Origin: Bacteroidota bacterium
GTDB lineage: Bacteria > Bacteroidota > Bacteroidia > Chitinophagales > Saprospiraceae
Assembly (NCBI GenBank): GCA_020160935.1
Contig: JAIUPL010000030.1
Span: 1-62,565, forward strand
Reading direction: 5' to 3'
Length of the DNA: 62,565 nt
The position numbers were made by a program, and so were the translations under genes. Shown here piece after piece: positions 8,995 through 18,480 of this stretch. Positions within the stretch are counted from its first letter, which is position 1, and every line of letters begins with the position of its first letter. The notes under the pieces are model-generated. The model saw only the letters and a program-made list of their open reading frames with translations. It did no database searches and was not told the origin of the DNA.

Positions 8995-10818
8995 ATGCAA
9001 AAATCCCCCGACCGACAAACGTTTTTGGGCTGTCTGCGCCCGCTCTTGTTTGTATGGCTGCTGATATGCTGCGGTTCGGCTACTCGTTTGCATGCCCAGG
9101 CTGAATTTGAGCAACGCCTGACCCTCGATCAGATTCAGGCATTGATGAATGAAGGTATTTTTCAGCCCGATCTGCGCAAACAGGCGCTTGCCTGGTACCA
9201 TTGGGCCATTTACGATGAAACCCAGACCGGCATTACCGATTCTGCTTTCCAATATCTGGCCAAGAGTATGGATAAGTTCGGGAAGGCAAAGGATTCCCTG
9301 GGGTATTACAGAGCCGGCATGGAACTGGCCGATCGCCTTGCTGACCGTGGTTTTAGCGATGAAGCGATTCGGATGCATCAGGCGGCACTGGGGTATTTTC
9401 AACGTTCCAATAACCTGTATCTCGAAACGCATACGCTGGCCCGCCTGAGCAAAATTTATCTCGCCAACGGGAATGCCGACCTGGCATTGATTGCCAAAAG
9501 AAAATTCGTTGACAAGAACAAGGTGTTGAAAGACAGCGTGCTGGAGGTAAAACTGCTGATGGACGAGGCCATGCAGTCTTTTTACCAGAAAAAATACAGC
9601 AACGCCCGCTACACGGCATCGCGTGCCCTGCGCCTCGCCGAACAGTGCAATTATACCTACCTGGCCAACGACGCGCGCACAGCCATCGGTCGCTTTTGTG
9701 TACTGGAAGGCGATTTCAAGACAGCCATTTTTTTTCTGAAAAAGGCCGAAGCCGAAGCCCAACGGGCCAATGAACCACAGCGCCACGATATTTATCATTA
9801 TCTCTCCAAGGCGTATGCTGCCCTCGACAGCATCCCGCTGGCGTATGAATATGGGCTCCGATACGGAGAACTGACCGATACGCTCCTGAAACGGGAAAAG
9901 GAAATGACCCTCCAGCGCCTGGCGCTTCAGTTTGATACCCGTCAGAAACGGGCACAGATACAAAGCCTCGAACAGGAGAAACGAGCCGTGGAAAGTCGCG
10001 CCCAGGGCCATCGCCTCACCGCGGCTGCTTTGGCTGTAGCCCTGTTCGCCGTGTCGCTGGCTATGTTTTTTATCATCCGCGACTATCGCCACCGCCTGCA
10101 TACCGACCGCGTGATCGCGTCCCAGAATGAAGAATTGAACAAACGCATCATCCGCGAACTGGAAGACAGCCTGCAAATCGAAACCATGCGGAGCATGCTG
10201 GCAGGGCAGGAAGGCGAACGAAGGCGCATCGCACAGGATTTGCACGACAGCGTAGGGGGCATGCTGGCGGCTACCCGTATTCAGGTAGAAAGTGTATTGG
10301 CTAAATACGCTCAGTTGAACGATAATGCCGATCTGATCAAGGTAAAAACCCTGTTGGACGACACGGTATCCGAAACGCGCAACATTGCCCGGAATATGCA
10401 ACCCGGCGCGCTGATGGAATTTGGCCTGGCAAAAGCCGTGCAAGACCTTACCAGCCGTATTTATGGCGAGAGCGCGCCGAATATCACATTCGAACACTTT
10501 GGCGATACGCGCGATCTCGATCAGACCGTAGCGCTGAATTCGTACCGCATCATTCAGGAATTGATTCAAAACAGCCTGAAATATGCAAAATCAAAGGAAA
10601 TTCTGGTACAAATCACTCGTACCGAGGGCCAACTTGCCCTGTTGGTAGAAGACGATGGCATTGGCTACGACCCGGACACCGTACGCAAAGGAATGGGTAC
10701 CGACAATATTGCCAACCGTATACAGTTTTTACGCGGCGAACTCAATATTCAAACCGCGCCAGGAAAGGGCGTCAGCACACTGGTAACTATTCCTTTGGAA
10801 CATCAGGGAAAACCCTGA
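8995..10818 (+). CDS. TPR-containing sensor histidine kinase (HisKA_3 type)
   Basis: The 607-residue kinase has a signal peptide ending LHAQA, a periplasmic helical region of TPR-like repeats (about 40-300), a short coiled coil (about 300-340), one membrane helix at 341-361, the HisKA_3 dimerisation domain GERRRIAQDLHDSVGGMLA with phospho-His417, and a C-terminal ATPase domain (IIQELIQNSLKYAKSKE N-box; DDGIGYDP G1 box; GMGTDNIANRI). It pairs with the NarL-type regulator upstream. This TPR-HK architecture is common in Bacteroidota. The signal sensed is not visible. Confidence 0.93.
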   Translation: MQKSPDRQTFLGCLRPLLFVWLLICCGSATRLHAQAEFEQRLTLDQIQALMNEGIFQPDLRKQALAWYHWAIYDETQTGITDSAFQYLAKSMDKFGKAKDSLGYYRAGMELADRLADRGFSDEAIRMHQAALGYFQRSNNLYLETHTLARLSKIYLANGNADLALIAKRKFVDKNKVLKDSVLEVKLLMDEAMQSFYQKKYSNARYTASRALRLAEQCNYTYLANDARTAIGRFCVLEGDFKTAIFFLKKAEAEAQRANEPQRHDIYHYLSKAYAALDSIPLAYEYGLRYGELTDTLLKREKEMTLQRLALQFDTRQKRAQIQSLEQEKRAVESRAQGHRLTAAALAVALFAVSLAMFFIIRDYRHRLHTDRVIASQNEELNKRIIRELEDSLQIETMRSMLAGQEGERRRIAQDLHDSVGGMLAATRIQVESVLAKYAQLNDNADLIKVKTLLDDTVSETRNIARNMQPGALMEFGLAKAVQDLTSRIYGESAPNITFEHFGDTRDLDQTVALNSYRIIQELIQNSLKYAKSKEILVQITRTEGQLALLVEDDGIGYDPDTVRKGMGTDNIANRIQFLRGELNIQTAPGKGVSTLVTIPLEHQGKP

Positions 10819-10865
10819 AAAAAAATCCCGGTTTTCCACGGATGCTTGAAGGATGTGCATGGGGC

Positions 10866-11206
10866 TAACTTTGCACCACATTGCAAAAACCGGTTTTTGC
10901 GTGCTCCTGTACGCATTTTCAGAATTTTGCAAATGCTCCCCAAGTTGAGATCCCACTCAAGTATATTCCCTGACAACCAAAGTGTGTTGTGTCGGCCGTG
11001 TCAAATTCGATGCCGATAACATAGATGCTATTTCAATCTCCCGCAACCTGAAAAGACAGGTTGTTATTCCCCCCCCTGTTTAATCCGCTATACTTCCTAG
11101 CCGGCATATCCGGTTTTGACCGGCCGTCGAGTTAGAATTAATTGTGCATACTATGTCAGAACAAGGCGCCCGTCGTTCGTGAGAACGGCGAGCGCCTATT
11201 TTTTTT
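10866..11206 (+). ncRNA. Candidate structured RNA between the kinase and superoxide dismutase genes
   Basis: The 488 bases between 10818 and 11307 hold no credible protein. A perfect -7 box TAACTTTG sits at 10866-10873 and a strong intrinsic terminator ends at 11206, framing a possible transcript of about 320 bases. Inside are perfect hairpins: CAACCTG/CAGGTTG at 11044-11063 and CCGGT-TTTG-ACCGG near 11112-11125, with an unusual run of eight C in between. I see no RNase P, tmRNA or SRP signature. A 6S-like RNA is one possibility I cannot test. It could also be a long leader with a premature terminator upstream of superoxide dismutase. Confidence 0.35.
11164..11206 (+). terminator. Intrinsic terminator
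   Basis: AGGCGC (11164-11169) pairs with GCGCCT (11192-11197), extended inward by CGTCGTTC against GAACGGCG around a GTGA loop, and is followed by eight T from 11199. It lies about 100 bases before the superoxide dismutase start, so it ends either a separate RNA or an attenuated leader. Confidence 0.8.
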
Positions 11207-11306
11207 ATGTGCCCGGTCAATATGATACCTGTATTCTGAACATCTTACTTTGCAGCCTGTTCTACCCACATCACAACCGTGCTACACCATTTAACAACAC
11301 AGAAAT

Positions 11307-11912
11307 ATGGCATTTACACTTCCCAACCTTCCTTACGAATTTGCTGCCCTTGAACCGCATATCGATGCCCGCACCATGGAAATCCACCACGACAAACACC
11401 ATGCTGCTTACGTCAACAATCTGAATGCTGCGCTGCAAGGCACCGAGCATGAAGGCAAATCATTGGAAGAACTACTCGCTAACATATCCAAACTGCCAGC
11501 TGCTGTGCGCAACAACGGCGGCGGACACTGGAACCACTCCCTGTTCTGGACGATTATGGCCCCCAATGCCGGTGGCGCTCCTACGGGCGATCTGGCAGCA
11601 GCCATCGATCAGGCGTTCGGATCTTTTGATGAATTCAAAAAATTGTTTGCACAAGCCGCTACTACGCGCTTCGGCTCCGGCTGGGCCTGGCTGAGCGTAG
11701 GCGCCGATGGCAAGTTGTTCATTTCATCCACACCCAATCAGGACAATCCGCTGATGGATGTTGCCGAGCAAAAAGGTACACCCATTCTCGGCCTCGACGT
11801 GTGGGAACACGCCTACTACCTGCACTACCAGAACCGCCGTCCGGATTATATCACTTCCTGGTGGAATACGGTGAATTGGGCGGAAGTAAGCAGACTGTTT
11901 AGTCAGGTATGA
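11307..11912 (+). CDS. sodA: Superoxide dismutase, Mn/Fe family
   Basis: The 201-residue enzyme dismutates superoxide to oxygen and hydrogen peroxide. Metal ligands are all visible: His27 in MEIHHDKHH, His77 in [11 protein letters not shown], and Asp164 and His168 in [11 protein letters not shown]. The GGGHWNH motif and the [10 protein letters not shown] stretch favour manganese or cambialistic use, but metal choice cannot be fixed from sequence. It has no signal peptide and should be cytosolic. A -7-like TTACTTTG (11245-11252) lies 55 bases upstream, after the terminator at 11164-11206. Its stop TGA is part of the first unit of a heptamer repeat. Confidence 0.95.
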   Translation: MAFTLPNLPYEFAALEPHIDARTMEIHHDKHHAAYVNNLNAALQGTEHEGKSLEELLANISKLPAAVRNNGGGHWNHSLFWTIMAPNAGGAPTGDLAAAIDQAFGSFDEFKKLFAQAATTRFGSGWAWLSVGADGKLFISSTPNQDNPLMDVAEQKGTPILGLDVWEHAYYLHYQNRRPDYITSWWNTVNWAEVSRLFSQV

Positions 11913-12032
11913 GTTATGAGTTATAAAGTTATGAGTTATGAGTTATGAGTTATACTCACTTTGCTCTCGGCTATCCTAATGAAGAAGCCAAAAGCAAAGT
12001 GAGTATAACTCATAACTTTATAACTCATAACT
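11911..12032. repeat. Heptamer inverted repeat between sod and folE stop codons
   Basis: The left arm is built from GAGTTAT/GAGTTATAAA units and ends ACTCACTTTGCT; the right arm (11993-12032) is its complement. The left arm has two more GAGTTAT heptamers than the right, so the arms differ by exactly 14 bases. The element begins inside the sod TGA and ends at the base before the folE stop (12033-12035), filling the space between convergent genes. Confidence 0.88.
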
Positions 12033-12728
12033 CTATTCCGGCATCTTCGTTCGGATGGCCTGCAAAAACTCCTGGCGGGCAGTATCCTGCAAAAATTTTC
12101 CACTATATTCGGCTGTAATGGTACTGGCGCCGTGGTGTTCAACGCCCCGGGCCTGTACACACATGTGCCGTGCGTCGATGTAGACGGCCACATCTTCGGT
12201 GTGCAGCACTTTCTTCAGTTCTTCTGCAATTTGTACCACCAATCGTTCCTGCACCTGAGGGCGGCGAGCGAAAAAGTCGACGATGCGGTTGAGTTTCGAC
12301 AGGCCGATCACCCGGCCATTAGGAACATAGGCTACGTGTGCCACGCCGAAAATGGGCTGGAAGTGGTGCTCGCAGGTGCTTTGCACGGGGATATTGCGTT
12401 CGATGACCAGCCCGGCGTACTGGTATTTGTTTTCAAAGGTAGTAATGGCAGGTTTGTTGGCCGGGTTGAGGCCGCGAAAAATTTCATTTACATACATTTT
12501 GGCCACCCGCTGCGGCGTACCGCTGAGACTGTCGTCTTTCAGATCGAGCCCCAGGATGTGCATAATCTGGCTGAAATGCTCGCTGATCCGTTTGATTTTC
12601 TGTTCATCCGGCATTTCAAAGGCTTCCGGCCGCATAGGCGTATGGGCAGAAGTGGCAATGTGCGCATCGCCCAGGTCGTCGGTGTGGCTGAGGCCGTTGG
12701 AATGACCGTTCAAATTCAGGTGTACCAT
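12033..12728 (-). CDS. folE: GTP cyclohydrolase I
   Basis: The 231-residue protein converts GTP to dihydroneopterin triphosphate, the first step of folate and pterin synthesis. The zinc site is intact: Cys and His in VQSTCEHHFQPIFG and the second Cys in DARHMCVQARGVEHHG. The GLSKLNRIVDFFARRPQVQE stretch is typical. A variable 50-residue N-terminus precedes the conserved domain. A promoter-like TTTTG with TACTTGTT 19 bases on lies so close to ATG 12746 that ATG 12728 is the better start; 12746 and 12761 remain possible. It lies downstream of the DUF4175 gene but is separated from it by a strong terminator. Confidence 0.93.
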   Translation of the reverse strand: MVHLNLNGHSNGLSHTDDLGDAHIATSAHTPMRPEAFEMPDEQKIKRISEHFSQIMHILGLDLKDDSLSGTPQRVAKMYVNEIFRGLNPANKPAITTFENKYQYAGLVIERNIPVQSTCEHHFQPIFGVAHVAYVPNGRVIGLSKLNRIVDFFARRPQVQERLVVQIAEELKKVLHTEDVAVYIDARHMCVQARGVEHHGASTITAEYSGKFLQDTARQEFLQAIRTKMPE

Positions 12729-12822
12729 GTTTAATTGGTTTAGCATGAAGAAGGGAAACAAGTAGCGGAGAAGTTATGTTTAACAAAACGATCCTTTTAA
12801 TTAAAAAACTTTAAACAAAAAA

Positions 12823-12859
12823 AGGAGGCTGTATCCCTGTTGAAGAGATACAGCCTCCT
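12823..12859 (-). terminator. Intrinsic terminator after the DUF4175 gene
   Basis: On the minus strand a perfect 13-bp stem (12847-12859 with 12823-12835, loop 12836-12846) is followed by a T-rich run (A-run at 12816-12823 on the plus strand). It separates the DUF4175 gene from folE. Unlike most spacers here it is a conventional terminator with no word repeats. Confidence 0.92.
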
Positions 12860-12889
12860 GCTATTGTATGTTTTCTGTGAGACTTGGGT

Positions 12890-15800
12890 TTATTTGCCCT
12901 GTGTACCGCCTTTGAGGTATTCTTCTACCAGTTGTTTGTAGTAGGGTTTGAGTGCGGGCGACACGGTGCGGAACTGCTCGACTTCGGCCCGGCGCTTTTT
13001 GAGGTATTCTTCCAGGGCCGGCGGCATTTTTGGTTGTTGCTGACGCGCTGATTCAGCCTGGCGTTGCTCGTCCTGTTCGCGTTCGCGTTCGGCGCGTTCT
13101 TCTTCGAGCAGGCGGGTCAGGATTTGTTCCTGGCGTTTCATCATGTCATTGGTCAGGCGTTTGTTCACCAGGTCTGTCTCGATTTTATTCATGTCTTCCA
13201 TGATTTCGTCGAGCGCCTTGCTGCCTTTGCCCTGCTCCTGTTTTTCTTTTTGCATCTGGCGCAGGGCATTGCGCAGAGCGGCTTGTTTGGCAGCCATTTG
13301 AGCAAACTCTTTGCTGTTGCTGCCGGGTTGTCCTCCGGAAGCGCCCTTGCCCTGTTTTTCCATGCGTTCCTTGAGGTCTTTCATGATCTTGTTCAGGTCT
13401 TCCTGCCCTTTGCTGATCTTGTCTTTGGGTTCGCCCTGTTTGCCTTTGCCTTGTCCTTTCCCGCTGCCCGGTTTTTGGCACGACTGGCTTCCCGGCATAC
13501 CTTCGGCCATTTGCTGTTGCATGTTCTGCATGGCATCGGCCAGAAGCAGGGCCAGGTCGTTGAGGCTTTTCATGCTGCGCTGCTGCTGTTCGGTAGCGGT
13601 ATTGAGGCGGCGTTCTTCGAGTTCGTCAATGCTGTATTTGAGCGAGGACTTGATTTCAGACACTTTTTCGGTGATGATGCTCTCGATCTGGAACTGGCGG
13701 CTGGCCAGGGCCTGCAGGCTGTCTTCCACGAGTTTGAAATCGTCCTTGATTTTGAATTGTTGTTGCGTCAACTCGACATACCGCGGGGTATTGATGGTCG
13801 AATTGGTAACGTCTTTCATGTTTTGCTCCTGTGCGAAGGACAGGCCCACCAGGTTTTCGAGCAACTGACGGATGGCTTTGATGTCTTCCTCCATTTGCTT
13901 CTGGTCGCCGGACTCCTTGTTTTGCTTCATCTTGTTCGCCATGTTTTTCATTTTATTGGCGGCAGATTTCTGCTTTTTACCGGCGCTTTTGTTTTGCTGC
14001 TTGCCGATGTCCTGCTTGGCATCCTTCATCTCTTCCTTCGTGTCCTGCATGTCCTGCTTATTGTTCTCGATATTTTGCGGACGTTTCAGGTCTTCGTTTT
14101 TCTTGAGCAACTCATCCATTTTTTTGATGAGGTCTTCCATTTTCTCATTGAGTTGCTGTTGTTCTTTTTCCAGTTGCTGGTTGTCTTTTTGTTGCTCCTC
14201 GGTTTCTTTGGCCAGTTGTTCCTGTTCTTTGGCCATTTCTTCGAGTTGGTCGATCTGTTGATCGAGCATTTGCTCCACTTCGAGTTGTTTGTAGAGTTCC
14301 TGCAGGCGTTCGAGTTCCTTGTTCAGGTCTTCGGTATTTTGCTGCATATCTTCCATTTGCTCGAGCGCCTGATCCTTGTTCTGCTCTTCCATGAGTTTTT
14401 GCAGGTCTTCCATGAGTTGTTTCATCTCATCGGAAAGGGTTTCATCGAGCATTTCCTCGAGTTTTTCCTGCTTTTCCTGCATGTTTTCGTCAGATTTCTG
14501 GAATTCCTGCTGTTGCTTGTTGTTTTGCTCCAGGGTTTGTTTGGCTTCCTCCATCTGGGTTTGCAGTTCTTTCTGGCGTTGCATCAGGCGTTCCATTTCC
14601 TTGCGCGTTTGCCAGTCGAGTTCTTTTTTCTGCAACACCTTGTCGCGGAGTTTTTTGAGTTCTTCCTGGATTTTCAGGCTCTCCTTCACGGCTTTTTCGA
14701 GGTCTTTTTTGATCTCGGCGGAGTTGTCGGCCTGTTGCTGGCGGAATTCGTCGAGCGTCGGCATGCGGTATTGCATGATGCCGGTGCGGGCGCTTTTCGA
14801 GCCATTTACGCCGTCGTTGTCGAACACTTCGAAGTAGTAAGATACTTCATCGCCCGGTTCGAGGTTCAGGTTGGCCACATCCCAGGAGTATTCGTATTGT
14901 ACTTGTTTGCCGGCCGGTTTTTCCACCTTCACAGTGGTCATGGGCATCTGACCGCCCTTGCCTTTTTTAATTTGGTAATTGAACGTCAGGTTTTGCAGGC
15001 CATAGTCGTCGGAAGCGTCGCCAGCAAAAAACGATTGTTTCAGGTTGCTGCTGTCTTTGAATTCTTCTACAGAAATCTGCGGATGCAGGTCGGGAATAAC
15101 GGTGATGGTATAGGCTACCGAATCGCCGCCGACCAATAGGGCATTGCTCAGGAAAACCTTGTACGTTTCATCTTTAAGGGCCCGGCGGCTGTATTGAAAC
15201 AATTCGTCGTCGAAGCGCTTGGCTTCCGAACCCGCTTCGTTGCCAAAGCGCAACTGGAGATTGTCCGTGTGTTGTGCATTGAACACCCAGCCAATATTGG
15301 TGCCTTGGGGAATGACCAGATCGCCCACATTGGACAATTCTTCGGCGTTGCGACCGATATAGGAAGGGAAATTCAGTTTGGTTGTAAACGACAAAATGCT
15401 CGGTTTGCGCAGCACCTCCAGGGTGTAGTCGCGGCTTTCAAAACCACCCGAGAACAGGTTAAAATCGGTGTTTTGCTGAACGTTTACGAATTTGTAGGAA
15501 AATTCGTTGGCAGCCTCCTTGTTGAGTCGGTATTGCACATTGCCCAGGTTGATAAACACCTCGTTGGGCAGGGCATTGCCTTCCACTTTTACTTTCAGGG
15601 TAAAATCGGAAAACTGTACAGCCCGCAGTGTATCGGTATCGATGATAAACTTGAACGGCGCGGGTTTTTCAAATTTGGTGTTGCTGTGCCACAGGCGGTT
15701 GGTGCCTTCGCGAATGATATTGGGTGCACCCAGCAGCAGGAACAGCAGCAGCAAAACCGGCGGCAGGGCATAGCGCAGGTATTTGCGGTTTTTGGTGAGG

Positions 15801-16249
15801 TCGATGGCCGACTGGAAAGGCACCAGGCGAATTTCGTTGCTTTTCTGGTTGATACTGGCCGTGATCAGTTCGGCATAAATAGCATTGTTGCTTTGCTGGC
15901 GCAGTTGCAGAATATTGAGCAACTTGTCTTTTACATCCGTAAAGTGCTCGCCGATAATCACAGCGGCCTGCTCGTGGCTGATCACTTTGCCGAGGTGAAA
16001 ATAGTGCATCAGCGGCAAGGCCACCCATTGGTACAGCGCCACACCGCTCAGGCCCAGGAAGCCCCACAACATCACCGAGCGCACGCCGGTACCGAAGTAG
16101 AAATAATACTCCAGCAGGTTGAGCAGGATAAACATGCCCAGCACTGCACCTACGGTGTACAGCGCTCCGCGCAACAATTGATTGATATAAAACCGGCGAA
16201 TAAACGCATCGAGTTTTTCAATAAGCAGACTGTAATTATCTTTCACCAT
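12890..16249 (-). CDS. DUF4175-family membrane protein with long coiled coil
   Basis: This 1,119-residue protein is of the DUF4175 family found in Bacteroidota. It has two N-terminal membrane helices (about 25-45 and 58-80), a third near 158-172, then a beta-rich extracytoplasmic part to about residue 490. Beyond lies a very long Glu/Gln/Lys/Met-rich coiled coil (about 495-800), a helical region, and a Gly/Lys/Gln-rich low-complexity stretch before a basic C-terminus. No enzymatic motif is visible and the function of the family is unknown; the layout suggests an envelope scaffold. The biased composition produces a spurious long frame on the other strand. Confidence 0.85.
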   Translation of the reverse strand: MVKDNYSLLIEKLDAFIRRFYINQLLRGALYTVGAVLGMFILLNLLEYYFYFGTGVRSVMLWGFLGLSGVALYQWVALPLMHYFHLGKVISHEQAAVIIGEHFTDVKDKLLNILQLRQQSNNAIYAELITASINQKSNEIRLVPFQSAIDLTKNRKYLRYALPPVLLLLFLLLGAPNIIREGTNRLWHSNTKFEKPAPFKFIIDTDTLRAVQFSDFTLKVKVEGNALPNEVFINLGNVQYRLNKEAANEFSYKFVNVQQNTDFNLFSGGFESRDYTLEVLRKPSILSFTTKLNFPSYIGRNAEELSNVGDLVIPQGTNIGWVFNAQHTDNLQLRFGNEAGSEAKRFDDELFQYSRRALKDETYKVFLSNALLVGGDSVAYTITVIPDLHPQISVEEFKDSSNLKQSFFAGDASDDYGLQNLTFNYQIKKGKGGQMPMTTVKVEKPAGKQVQYEYSWDVANLNLEPGDEVSYYFEVFDNDGVNGSKSARTGIMQYRMPTLDEFRQQQADNSAEIKKDLEKAVKESLKIQEELKKLRDKVLQKKELDWQTRKEMERLMQRQKELQTQMEEAKQTLEQNNKQQQEFQKSDENMQEKQEKLEEMLDETLSDEMKQLMEDLQKLMEEQNKDQALEQMEDMQQNTEDLNKELERLQELYKQLEVEQMLDQQIDQLEEMAKEQEQLAKETEEQQKDNQQLEKEQQQLNEKMEDLIKKMDELLKKNEDLKRPQNIENNKQDMQDTKEEMKDAKQDIGKQQNKSAGKKQKSAANKMKNMANKMKQNKESGDQKQMEEDIKAIRQLLENLVGLSFAQEQNMKDVTNSTINTPRYVELTQQQFKIKDDFKLVEDSLQALASRQFQIESIITEKVSEIKSSLKYSIDELEERRLNTATEQQQRSMKSLNDLALLLADAMQNMQQQMAEGMPGSQSCQKPGSGKGQGKGKQGEPKDKISKGQEDLNKIMKDLKERMEKQGKGASGGQPGSNSKEFAQMAAKQAALRNALRQMQKEKQEQGKGSKALDEIMEDMNKIETDLVNKRLTNDMMKRQEQILTRLLEEERAEREREQDEQRQAESARQQQPKMPPALEEYLKKRRAEVEQFRTVSPALKPYYKQLVEEYLKGGTQGK

Positions 16250-16461
16250 CGCGAATCTGATAGAAATGCTGAAATGTCATCTCCCAAAGTTCCTTTACCA
16301 TGGAAAAGGTTGCAAAGAGGGAGCAAAATAAACGGTATTTTAGATGAAAAGTTGGGGCTGCTGCCTTTTTAACGGCAATGTGACATTTTTGAAAACATGA
16401 AACCGCGAAAGTAAGCAAAAAAACAACGTTGCAAATTGCCCAGGGCAATGATAAACAAGGG

Positions 16462-16492
16462 TTTGCAAAAGCCCGAAGGCAAAGTATTTTTG
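16462..16492 (+). promoter_or_regulatory. Promoter of aroE
   Basis: TTTG (16462-16465), 19 bases, then TATTTTTG (16485-16492): an exact match to the Bacteroidota consensus. It predicts a leader of about 15 bases before ATG 16514 and rules out longer upstream starts. Confidence 0.8.
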
Positions 16493-16513
16493 CCTTTTTA
16501 CACACCACAAATT

Positions 16514-17257
16514 ATGCGACTATTCGGCCTGATCGGTTATCCGCTTGGACATTCTTTCTCGCAAAAATACTTTACAGAAAAATTCGCCCGGGAAGGTATT
16601 CTGGACGCGCGCTATGAACTGTTTCCGATTCCAGAAATAGCGCAACTGCCAGATATTCTCCGCATGCACCCCGATCTGCATGGCCTAAATGTAACGATCC
16701 CGTATAAGGAGTCTGTACTGCCCTTTTTGCACGACCTCGACGAAACAGCCCGCGCAGTAGGCGCTGTCAATTGCATTCGGGTACGGGATGGACGGCTTAC
16801 AGGCTACAATACGGATGTGTACGGGTTCGAGCAATCGCTGCGCAACAGCATGGACGAAGCCGCCATGCTACACCAGGCGCTCATTCTGGGCACGGGTGGC
16901 GCCTCCAAGGCAGTGGCCTACGTATTACGGCGCATCGGCATTGATTATCAATTCGTTTCGCGCCAGGCAGATGCTGAAAAAGGCTGGCTGAATTACGAAG
17001 ATTTACGCCATGTTGACTGGTCGGCATATGCGCTGGTGGTCAACACTACCCCGCTGGGTACCTACCCGAATACCGAAGGCTGCCCCGACCTGCCATTTGA
17101 AAAACTTTCCGCGCAGCATCTGGTATTTGACCTGGTGTACAATCCGCCACAAACCGTACTTTTGCGCAACGCTTTGGAGCAGCATGCGCGTGTGCAGAAC
17201 GGACTCGATATGTTGCACCTCCAGGCCGAAAAAGCCTGGGAAGTGTGGCAACAGTAA
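16514..17257 (+). CDS. aroE: Shikimate dehydrogenase
   Basis: The 247-residue enzyme reduces 3-dehydroshikimate with NADPH in the shikimate pathway. The N-terminus RLFGLIGYPLGHSFSQKYF carries the substrate-binding Ser pair, and LNVTIPYKESVLPFLHDLD supplies the catalytic lysine. LILGTGGASKAVAYVLRRIG is the nucleotide-binding loop, and VVNTTPLGTYP and QNGLDMLHLQA follow as expected. The start fits the perfect promoter just upstream. Proline dehydrogenase follows after 14 bases, so the two may share a transcript despite unrelated roles. Confidence 0.94.
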   Translation: MRLFGLIGYPLGHSFSQKYFTEKFAREGILDARYELFPIPEIAQLPDILRMHPDLHGLNVTIPYKESVLPFLHDLDETARAVGAVNCIRVRDGRLTGYNTDVYGFEQSLRNSMDEAAMLHQALILGTGGASKAVAYVLRRIGIDYQFVSRQADAEKGWLNYEDLRHVDWSAYALVVNTTPLGTYPNTEGCPDLPFEKLSAQHLVFDLVYNPPQTVLLRNALEQHARVQNGLDMLHLQAEKAWEVWQQ

Positions 17258-17271
17258 AACCTAACCAATTT

Positions 17272-18447
17272 ATGGCCACAATAGATTTTTCCAATACAGA
17301 AATTGCCTTCTCCCACCTGACCGATACCGAACTCAGAAAAACCGCCTGGCTCTTCAAACTTATGAGCCATTCCTGGCTGGTGAAATACGGTTCCAGCCTC
17401 GGGTTGTGGGCAGTGGAAAACGGGATGCCATTTGCGGAAGTCATCGTGAAAAAAACCATTTTCGAACAATTCTGCGGAGGCACCACGCTGCTGGATTGTC
17501 AGGGAAATATCGATCGACTGGCAGCCAATCATACACTTACCATTCTTGATTATGGCGTGGAAGCCAAGGAGTCGGAAATCGATTTCAACCTCACCATGAA
17601 CGAGAATATTCGCGCCATCGATTTTGCCTGTCGTTCCAAACACATTCCCGTAGTGGTATCGAAAGTAACCGGTATTGCGCGTTTCGGATTGCTGGAGCGC
17701 ATGCAGAGCGGCTCGGAACTGACCAAAACCGAACTGGCCGAATACCGCAATGTACTCAAGCGCCTGGATGCCGTTTGTTACCATGCTGCCAACAAAGGTG
17801 TGTCTATTTTTATCGACGCGGAAGAATCGTGGATTCAGGATTCAATCGACCATCTCGTATGGCTCATGATGAAACGGTACAACAAAACCCGCGTGGTGGT
17901 GTACAATACTTTCCAGATGTATCGAAAAGACCGGCTTCAGTTTTTGCTGGAAAGTTATGACCGTGCACAAAGCGCAGGCTTCCTGCTCGGCGCCAAACTC
18001 GTGCGCGGCGCCTACATGGAAAAGGAACAACTGCGTGCGGCTGAAATGGGCTATGAAAATCCGATCAACCCGGACAAGGATACCACCGACGATCATTACA
18101 ATACGGCCCTCCGCTTCTGCATCGATCATGTCGACACGATGGCTTTCTGCAATGCCAGCCACAACACCGAAAGCACCCGCTTGCAGGTAGAATTGATGGA
18201 CAAAAAAGGGATCGCGCACGATCACCAGCACTGCATGTTCAGCCAGTTGTTTGGTATGGGAGATATTCTCACATTCAACCTGGCGCATGCTGGCTTCCGC
18301 GTGGCCAAATACATGCCTTATGGGCAGGTGGCCGATGTGATTCCTTACCTGATTCGCCGTGCCCAGGAAAATTCGACGGTGACGGGCGACGTGGGCCGCG
18401 AGTTGTCTTTTATTCAGCAGGAAATAAGCCGCCGGGGTATTGATTAA
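17272..18447 (+). CDS. Proline dehydrogenase
   Basis: This 391-residue monofunctional FAD enzyme oxidises proline to pyrroline-5-carboxylate. It resembles the larger, eukaryote-like PRODH branch common in Bacteroidota. The barrel motifs are present: VSIFIDAEESWIQ, VYNTFQMYRKD, GAKLVRGAYMEKEQ, AFCNASHNTES, and the C-terminal YMPYGQVADVIPYLIRRAQEN with the paired arginines that hold the substrate carboxylate. The start at 17272 gives the normal family N-terminus; nine extra codons upstream overlap the aroE end. No P5C dehydrogenase gene is in the window. Confidence 0.93.
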   Translation: MATIDFSNTEIAFSHLTDTELRKTAWLFKLMSHSWLVKYGSSLGLWAVENGMPFAEVIVKKTIFEQFCGGTTLLDCQGNIDRLAANHTLTILDYGVEAKESEIDFNLTMNENIRAIDFACRSKHIPVVVSKVTGIARFGLLERMQSGSELTKTELAEYRNVLKRLDAVCYHAANKGVSIFIDAEESWIQDSIDHLVWLMMKRYNKTRVVVYNTFQMYRKDRLQFLLESYDRAQSAGFLLGAKLVRGAYMEKEQLRAAEMGYENPINPDKDTTDDHYNTALRFCIDHVDTMAFCNASHNTESTRLQVELMDKKGIAHDHQHCMFSQLFGMGDILTFNLAHAGFRVAKYMPYGQVADVIPYLIRRAQENSTVTGDVGRELSFIQQEISRRGID

Positions 18448-18480
18448 GAACAGAAATCAACCAAACACCCCTTCCATCTG

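Noticed and set aside
8968-10569. A 533-residue minus-strand frame opposite the histidine kinase
   Set aside because: The kinase on the plus strand has all motifs; the opposite frame is of mirrored composition with no family features.
10866-11206. RNase P RNA, tmRNA or SRP RNA
   Set aside because: Conserved signatures are missing: no RNase P core, no tRNA-like TYC arm and CCA end, no SRP apical motif.
13064-15139. A 691-residue plus-strand frame opposite the DUF4175 gene
   Set aside because: It is a Leu/Phe/His-rich mirror of the Glu/Gln/Lys-rich coiled coil on the other strand, matches no family, and lacks any promoter or neighbour support.
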